In this document: in pieces, positions 56,739-64,000 of the stretch
How positions within the stretch are numbered: position 1 is the first letter of the stretch
Layout of the letters: every line of letters starts with the position of its first letter
Assembly: GCF_032118995.1 (NCBI RefSeq)
Contig: NC_092651.1
Coordinates: 10,875,285 to 10,939,284, forward strand
DNA: 64,000 bases
Direction: 5' to 3'
Source of the DNA: Asterias amurensis
Taxonomy: Eukaryota > Echinodermata > Asteroidea > Forcipulatida > Asteriidae
Program-made: the position numbers and the translations under genes
The notes under the pieces: model-generated
Seen by the model: only the letters and a program-made list of their open reading frames with translations
Database searches by the model: none
Told to the model about the DNA's origin: nothing

Positions 56739-59700
56739 TCATGTGATGGGGACATGCACCACACAAGCACCGGCTCTGCCAGTATTTAAAGGAGCAAGCT
56801 GAGTAAAGAAAAGAAGTAAAGTGATTTGAGGTGAGTTTAATTCAATGTATTACTCTACAAACAAATTGACCGGGAAAATATAACTTGTGCATGACAATGT
56901 TCATGGTGGGTCTTTGAGTACAAGAGGGTCTGAAAGTGACCACAGAGGGTCTGTGAGTGATAGCAGAGGGCCTATAAGTGACCACAGAGGGTCTATGAGT
57001 ACACACAAGAGGGTCTGAAAGTGACCACAGAGGGTCTGTGAGTGACCACAGAGGGTCTGTGAGTGACCACAGAGGGTATGTGAGTGACCACAGAGGGTAT
57101 GTGAGTGACCACAGAGGGTATGTGAGTGACCACAGAGGGTATGTGAGTGATAACGGAGGGCCTTTAAGTGACCACAGAGAGTCTTTGAGTGCACACAAGA
57201 GGGTCTGATAGTAATAACAGAGGGTCTGTGAGTGCCCACAAGAGAGTATGTGAGTGACCATAGAAGGTATGCGAGTGACCACAGAGGGCATGTGAGTGAC
57301 CACAGAGGATATGTGAGTGCCACAGATGGTCTGTGACCTACAGGAGGGTATGTGAGTGACCACAAGAGAGTCTGTGGTCCCCAAACACCCACAAGAGGTT
57401 CTGTGAGTAATAACAGAGGGTTTGTGATGGATATGTGGGCACCCACAAGAGAGTCTGTGAGTGCCCACAGTCTGTGAGTGTCCAATTCAAAACAGATTGT
57501 GTTGCCACTCTGGGTAGTGATGATAGTGTAATAAACTTACGTAATTCCACTCTCCAGAAAGTGGGTCGTAGCTCTCGACAGCATTGAGGTAACTCTGACC
57601 ATCGTAACCGCCGACAGCAAAAATACGATTCCCTAGAACTGCCACACCCACCGCGTCTCGACACAGACTCATAGGAGCAACAGTACACCAGACATCGGAA
57701 CGGGGGTCATACCTAAATAAATTTGTGGATGAGAAAACAGTGAGAAATCATCTTAAAAAAACCAAACAAAAATGCATGCTACTTGCATTCAAACAAATGA
57801 ATTCAAAAATCAACTGTCCCTGAAAACAAGCTCATTCTTTGTTTTTTGATATAAGAATTTTGAGTCACATTCCGCAAAAATAATGTTAACTGGACTATTA
57901 ATAACTTTACAATTGCTCACTTCAAAGTAGCCATATATTATTTGCTTGAAATGGAAAATCCTGCAATGGGCACAATTATTACCTTTCCACGCAATCAAAC
58001 TGTCTGGACGACTGTTGACTTGGTGTGTCATGTCCACCTATGGCATATAAACAGCCATTGCACACAGCAACCCCAAGCCCACCACGTCGTTTACTCATAG
58101 GAGAGCACATGGTCCAGCGATTAATATGTGGATCGTATACCTCCACTGTACGAAGGCACGCACTCCCGTCCCTCCCTCCTGCTGCATACAGTCTGGTTGG
58201 AATCAATCAAGAAGAAAGGAAATTTATGTTGAAAAAACAGTGTGGGAATATGTGAAATAACACACTGAAAACTTGGAATGGATCTCTGGTTTGTTCTCGA
58301 CTTTCAATAATATTTACTCAAAACGACCTTGAACATGACAACTTGATAGATAAAAAAGGCCTTTGACAGATAAAAAAAGGCCTGTTAAGATCCATTTGTT
58401 GTTGAAATCCACTGACATAATGTTGCAAATTTTGCTCATAAAAAGTCAGTTTTAACCAAAACATCCCTGTTTGTAGAGACCCATTTTTCTCAGAATGTAA
58501 TCAGATGATTTGGACGTTGAAAAGGTTTGCGCTGGAAGGGTATAGACTCCAAAATGGCAATTTACACCATTTTAAGATAAGGACTCTATCTATTGGAAAA
58601 TGAGTACATCACATAATTGAACTGGCCATTTCCATTCCTCTTTATGGAAAGGCTGGAAACCTAGAGGGTAAATATCTACATGTGAATATAAGAAAACGCT
58701 TGCAATAATGAAATGGCACGCACTTGCCATCCAGGACAGCTACTCCTACAGTACTTCTAGGTGATGACATTGAGGACACATAGCTCCACTGTTTACTCTG
58801 TGGATCGTATCTCTCCACAGAGGACAAGTAGCTCCAACCATCATGTCCTCCCACGGCATACATCGGCCCTTCAAGCATACCAACACCTGTATCAATAATA
58901 ACAACTACATTCATGTAAACTGATACACATTGGTACATCACCCTGTAATGCCTCCCAACCTTCACATTGGTTAAATGATTTGTGTCTCCTGGCTTTAACC
59001 CTGGAATGAAGAGAGTGAAAGCGTTGCCACATTTGGGTTTCTGGGTTGCCATGGATAGTAGTGGTTGTCAATTTCAGGGTTAAGTAACATAGCAATACTT
59101 GTTCTGAGGGTCTCTGGATTGTAACACTTTACATTGCTGAACTTGGGTCGTTCTAACGAAAGAACTCTCTTTTCATTGAATCTATGCCCAACTGACATTC
59201 AAATTACACGAAGGATGTTATTGAAAACCTACACTAAGCAATTTGTTCCTCTGAACTCACCCAGCCCATGTCTGTGTGTTCCCATAGGTGTAAGCATACT
59301 CCATGATTTGCCCACTGGATTGTAACACTCCACAGTGTTGAGAGTCTTCAGTCCATCCCTGCCTCCAACAACGAACAGCTTCTCCTGGCAGACTGCCACG
59401 CCGAACTGCAGCCTTCGTCCGCTCATATTGCCAATGTGAGTCCAGGCATTTGTGCGTAAATCATATTTCTCTATACTCGTGGCTCCTGAAGTGTGGACAA
59501 TATCACAAATGCATTTAAAGAGATGGTTGGAGTACCTTTTAGCAGGAAACTAAGATAACTCTAAAAAGGTCTCAAGTTAGCTTTTGACTGAAGTTCATGC
59601 ACTTTTGAAAACTCAAAGGAAAACTGACTGTGGCAGCATGGTTAAGGTGTCAGGGAGCTATCTAAGATATGTCAGCAAACTATTGTTAAATGTTTCGAAG

Positions 59701-62004
59701 TTCCCGAAATTTTTCATATTAATTTGACGACAATGAAAGTTTTTAATTAACAATGTGAAAATTCTCACTGTTCATAATAACCAAAGACATTTCCTGTCCA
59801 TTGGTCAATTTGTAACCTTTTATTTCGAGCAACACATGGTTTCTACATAGAGCAAGTCTGAGTGTACACCAACTAAAGGTTGACCATTTTTACTCAAACC
59901 TAGGCTGGTCCACTATTGGTTGACTAATGTGCTCAACCATTTGAAACCAGCCTCAGGTCAGGACCATGCTTTCTTCGCTGGTCACAGTAGCCTGCTCCAT
60001 GCCAACATGTGTAAAGCGCAGAGGGGAGCCAGTGACACTAAAGCAAATGCAGGAGGCAATGGAGTGTTGAGTACCTTGCACGGATGGTTCCAAACAAGTC
60101 ATTCCTGTGAGTGCATCACTGCCCATGTCGTTGCTGGTCCGTAGTCAACTAAAATGTGCACACCTAAACTTGCTCATAGAGTCCAAAATAAAGTGGTAAT
60201 CTAATCACCCTCCTCAACATGCATACCTGTACTACACAAACCCACCTTTAGTACTGTCCATTCCTCCAACTGCATACAGAGTACCAACAGTTGATTTACG
60301 TGGTCTCGTACGTGAGCTTTGCAGTAGAGGGCGCCGTTCAGGTAGGAGATGGTACTTCATGGCCTCGAAGATAAGATGCTGACATTCCTCGTCTCCTTTG
60401 AAGGGAGTGTTGTTATCGATGATGTCACTCAGGAACTAAATGAGAATTTAAAGGTAGGGTCATCGTTTGTTTTGGGTCAATATAGTGCTGATTTATTGAA
60501 CAAATAACAAAAAAAAAATACAATAAAAGTCACTTGTGAAAGTTTCTGCTGAATCAGTGCCTAGCCTACTTGCTGAAAAAATAGCAACTATCTGTCAAAA
60601 TTTTCACATGAATATTAAATTCATTCAGGTTTTATTATTATACTGAGGTTAACCTTCCCAGGGTTATAGGGTTTGTTCCAGTTTTGGAATAAAATAAAAT
60701 ACAATACAATTCAATTATTATTATTACTATTCTTAATCTCTGACCATTTTACCTGTGGAGAGAGCAGTGGCAGTCTGATGTGTTCCATGATTTTGGCAAT
60801 GTGCTGACGGCGTTCAGGGAGGTTGTGATTAGCCCATGAGAGAAGGGCATAGTACACTATCTCTTCATTAGGGACATTGAGGTCATCACTAGCGAAGAGG
60901 TCACACACATCTTTAGCATTCATCATTAGAAACTCCTGGTTGACAGTCACCTCACAGAAATGCTCCTGGATGGTTGGAAAGGAACAAGTTACAGTCAAAA
61001 CAGAATGAGCTAAGGCTATCAAATCAATGATGTTCAGGGGTGATTGGATATTACCAAAAGATGGATAACAAAAAGGCAGAAAGTAAAGACTCCTTGTAAA
61101 CACACTGCTTCATGGGAAACCAATACACAGACAAAGCCAAGACTATCAAATCAATGTCGTTTCGATGGTGATTGGGAAACAAGAATGGAAAGTAAAAACT
61201 CCTCGTAAACATGCCACTTAATAGCAAAACAGTCCAAACAAAATAAATACACATCTCAACATATTTGATAGTAAAATTACTGAGAGATGACTTCAATACC
61301 ATCGTGTAGTTGTGAGCAACTTTGAGTAGATCTGGGCAGCCCTGAGAGTCTGCAAAGGATCTGATGCCCAGGCAGTTGGATGGATGGAGTTGCTTAACGA
61401 GATAACCACAGCAGGCCTCTGCCACTTCTGATAACTGCAGGATGCATGCTGTGGCCAGCAGATTCTCTACAGTGTCCTCCTGGAGTAAAATCTCTCCTAT
61501 TGAACATAATAAAAAAGTCCATAATATGTTAAGCCATCGAAGTGTGGGTTTGAATCCCAGTCATGGCACTTGTGTCCTTGAGTATAAAAGGGTACCTTCG
61601 AGGGAAGAGGTTGATATTCTTTATGAGAAAGCCAATGGAGCACCATGGCAGCTCAGGGCAATATACTCCCCTGGGAGCTAAGAGAGATTAAAAAGAAATG
61701 TTAATCACAGTTAATCACCTGTGTATATGTATTGGATACATGCTTTCAATGCCGTTGCATCCAGCTCTCGTAGCTCCACCTCCCCAGCTGTGGCCTCCAC
61801 CACATCATTTGTGAACATCGCTGCAAAGTAATCAGAGACAGCACACAGGACCAGCCGATGTGCCGGAATGCGAACGTCTCCTGCCTTCAAGATTACATCG
61901 GTGAGCTGTTTGCGCTGGAGGTAGACTTGCATCTTCTTAAAGGTTCGCTCGGCGTGGTTGAGAGAACAGAATTTCTCCCCCTCGACGCTGGTTGAATCGT
62001 CCAT
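56739..62004 (-). CDS. KLHL5: BTB-BACK-Kelch protein, KLHL1/4/5 group, 9 exons
   Basis: Exons in transcription order: 62004-61719, 61496-61300, 60965-60753, 60435-60246, 59485-59261, 58886-58724, 58192-57983, 57712-57541 and 56798-56739. The sum is 1716 nt, 571 aa. These proteins are substrate adaptors for Cullin-3 ubiquitin ligases and often bind actin. The BTB domain (about 20-130) has [18 protein letters not shown] and [16 protein letters not shown] (about 130-250) has [20 protein letters not shown] and VAHNYTM. Six Kelch repeats start at [11 protein letters not shown] (about 284), with further blades [41 protein letters not shown] and [16 protein letters not shown]. The last exon (20 codons, ending [13 protein letters not shown]) closes the propeller; it lies beyond a 21-bp minisatellite and would be easy to miss. 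The N-terminus lacks the long leader of vertebrate KLHL1/4/5; another upstream exon is possible. Confidence 0.93.
56908..57482. repeat. 21-bp minisatellite in the last KLHL intron (about 27 copies)
   Basis: The unit is gagtgaccacagagggtatg plus t, with variants (gtct, cacaagag, gataacag). It lies between the 172-base penultimate exon and the 60-base terminal exon of the KLHL gene. The period is a multiple of 3, which gives spurious minus-strand ORFs of about 200 codons. Confidence 0.95.
61533..61703 (+). mobile_element. Family B SINE fragment in KLHL intron 1
   Basis: gtgggtttgaatcccagtca, ccttgagta..gggtacctt, aggttgatatt and tgggagctaagagagatta match the 40651 copy and the 9296 fragment. 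Confidence 0.75.
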
Positions 62005-62189
62005 GGTGCTTTTAACCTATGTCTCTGACCCTCTGTTGTGGTTACTCAACACATGGTGTCATTGCTTTGCCAGAAAATACATACAAGGATAATTATTTGG
62101 AAATGATATATAAAACCTCAAGAGCTACTTTTTCAGTCAGCCTAGTCATTAGTCCTTTGTTGTTCTGTTTTTCTTTCTTTCTTTGCTTT

Positions 62190-62283
62190 GTTCTTGTTTT
62201 GTTTATTTATTGTTCAGCGATTTGATCCACATTAAAGCCGCTATATAAATACATGTATTATTATTATTATTATTATTATTAAC
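62190..62283 (+). mobile_element. Retroposon 3' tail upstream of the KLHL gene
   Basis: aaagccgctatataaataca followed by (tta)n at 62259-62280. Confidence 0.5.
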
Positions 62284-62552
62284 ATAAGAATACCCTAAGA
62301 GCATCAACTGATCAATGCATACCACATGAATGTTACAATCAATCAAACCATGTATGCCGTGGGCATTTAAATTTAATTGAACTTAATAGGGAAGCAACAT
62401 TCCACTACTGCTCTGTGCTGGCATTTTGTTGGTTGCAACAACAACATGGTCGGAATCTCTGTTCATGCTGTTACTGTGTGTTAGTTAGTGACAGTGCACT
62501 GTTAGTGTTATATAAATAAATGTTGAATTTGAATGTCGGCCTACTTTATTTC

Positions 62553-63487
62553 TAGTTGCGATAACGTAACCCTCCTGCCGACGGCGTAGCCGAAGGGTTA
62601 TGAAGCAAACGTGATGTGTGCAGGGCGAAATGGTTAAAAACGTACAATTTCGACAGCTAGTCAGCAGATTTGCTCCATTTTTACCACTTTTGAAAATCAT
62701 GACACAAATTCTAGAAACACGAACTTGAGCCTCAATGTCTAATGAATCCTACAATATCACTCAAAACACCATTGCGGAAATAATTTGAAGAAAAGGCACA
62801 AAAACTTACCAGATTCCCGAGCGAAAGACCCAGGTTGAAAATTCGAACCTGAGGGGGGCGGAGCTTCGGCCGTGTGTGCACGTCACCGGGGTCAACGACT
62901 CAGCGCTGCGTGTGGGTGCATTGTGTATCCCAGTAACTGTGTAGCCGTAGTCTTGATCCAAGACCATTGATGTTGCGCGGTCACACACAACCAACGTTCC
63001 GATCTATGCAGGGCAAAAACTGTACACGCTTGTTATAATCGAACGTTAGCGGCCGCTCTGTTTCTCTGATTTCTGCATCTCAGCGCGTGTACAAGACTAC
63101 GGCTGCACAGTTGCAGGGATACAGAATGCACCCCACACACGCAGCGCTGAGTCTGTGACGTGCACTTACAGCCGAAGCTCCGCCCCCCTCAGGTTCGAAT
63201 TTTCAACCTGGGTCTTTCGCTCGGGAATCTGGTATGTTTTTGTGCCTTTTCTTCAAATTATTTCCTCAATGGTGTTTTGAGTGATATTGTAGGATTCATT
63301 AGACATTGAAGTCAAGTTTGTGTTTTCTAGAATTTGTGTCATGATTTTCAAAAGTGGTAAAAATGGAGCAAATCTGCTGACTAGCTGTCGAAATTGTACG
63401 TTTTTAACCATTTCGCCCTACACACATTGCGTTTGCTTCGTAACCCTCCGGCTACACCGTCGGCAGGAGGGTTACGTTATCGCAACA
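62553..63487. mobile_element. 935-bp foldback (inverted-repeat) element with 15-bp flanking direct repeats
   Basis: Left arm (62555-about 62965) and right arm (about 63100-63486) are inverted copies about 400 bases long. They share the outer end gttgcgataacgtaaccctc, the middle cgaattttcaacctgggtct (seen on the right arm) and the inner agtcttg/caagact. The loop is about 130 bases. GGCCTACTTTATTTC occurs directly on both sides (62538-62552, 63488-63502). No transposase is seen. A related end (tagttgcgacaacgta) occurs at 16783. Confidence 0.88.
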
Positions 63488-64000
63488 GGCCTACTTTATT
63501 TCCACCTCCAACTAAAATAAATACATAATATTAATAACAATGTTATTAAACATCACATATAATTTGTATCATTTTGTGAATGTGTATATACATGGAAGCC
63601 AATCACCTGAACAATCGAGGTTTCAGTGGAATCCGATGAGCAGAGTAGCCTACTTTTTACTATAGTATTACTTTACAACAATTACAATTATTTAGAATTA
63701 CAAAAAAAACATACAGTACAATTATTACATTACATATCCGTATTTCCATTGAAAGATTACCTGATCTCAGCTCTTGGAATCTAACGATACTTTGTACATT
63801 TAGTGCTGCTGTACTAAAGCATGACTAAAGAGACAACAAAATGCATCTGTTGCACTTGATGAAGGTGTTTCCTTGCATGAATAATGCAATCTCAGCAGGC
63901 GCCTGCTGCATAATAAGTTCATAAACAATGATTGTTTGGGGGCTAGTCGGGTACTTCTAAGGAGACACTAATGTTAATCGCTTGTGAAGTCCAGGTAAAG

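Larger units (their letters stand above)
62005..64000. other. Region upstream of the KLHL coding start
   Basis: Contains a retroposon tail (62190), the foldback element (62553-63487), and 500 bases of AT-rich sequence in which nothing was recognised. A 5' exon of the KLHL gene may lie here but no clear donor was assigned. Confidence 0.4.

Noticed and set aside
56842-57485. Minus-strand ORFs of about 190-208 codons
   Set aside because: They are read-through of the 21-bp minisatellite in the last KLHL intron, with no start context or family similarity.

Overview
The window is nuclear DNA from a deuterostome animal, most likely an echinoderm and probably a sea star. This rests on intron-rich genes with animal-type splice sites, echinoderm-like levels of divergence in the proteins, and dense small non-autonomous DNA transposons and tRNA-derived SINEs of the kind seen in echinoderms. 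The species is not proven. No prokaryotic gene, CRISPR array or virus was found.

Five protein-coding genes could be assembled exon by exon, with splice phases that close without a frame error. (1) FRG1, + strand, 607-6492, 8 coding exons, 260 aa. (2) TAF7, - strand, 14685-7216, 13 coding exons, 436 aa, tail-to-tail with FRG1. (3) A NIPA2-like Mg2+ transporter, + strand, 16589-29594, 6 coding exons, 412 aa, divergent from TAF7. (4) An SLC5/SGLT-type sodium-solute cotransporter, - strand, 51837-36169, 14 coding exons, 651 aa. (5) A BTB-BACK-Kelch protein of the KLHL1/4/5 group, - strand, 62004-56739, 9 coding exons, 571 aa. They are unrelated housekeeping, transport and ubiquitin-ligase-adaptor functions; no joint pathway is implied.

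The standout feature is a tandem array of 27 tRNA-Ser(GCT) copies at a near-constant 195-bp pitch (41926-47039). It sits inside intron 5 of the SLC5 gene and is transcribed antisense to it. Twelve copies are identical, several carry point changes, two share a degenerate B box and two are truncated. A 586-bp block near the right end has been duplicated. Two tRNA-Ala(AGC) genes lie in intron 1 of the same SLC5 gene, also antisense and also within a local tandem duplication. The SLC5 gene is thus a host for tRNA gene amplification.

The remaining sequence is introns, UTRs and repeats. There is a 42-bp minisatellite in FRG1 intron 2 and a 21-bp minisatellite in the last intron of the KLHL gene; both create long spurious ORFs. 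An 80-bp tandem triplication copies a splice acceptor in FRG1. Other repeats include a 371-bp hAT-type MITE with perfect 8-bp target duplications, a 935-bp foldback element flanked by 15-bp direct repeats, TTAA-ended MITEs and several SINE families. Decayed partial copies of SLC5 exon 5 lie in intron 4.
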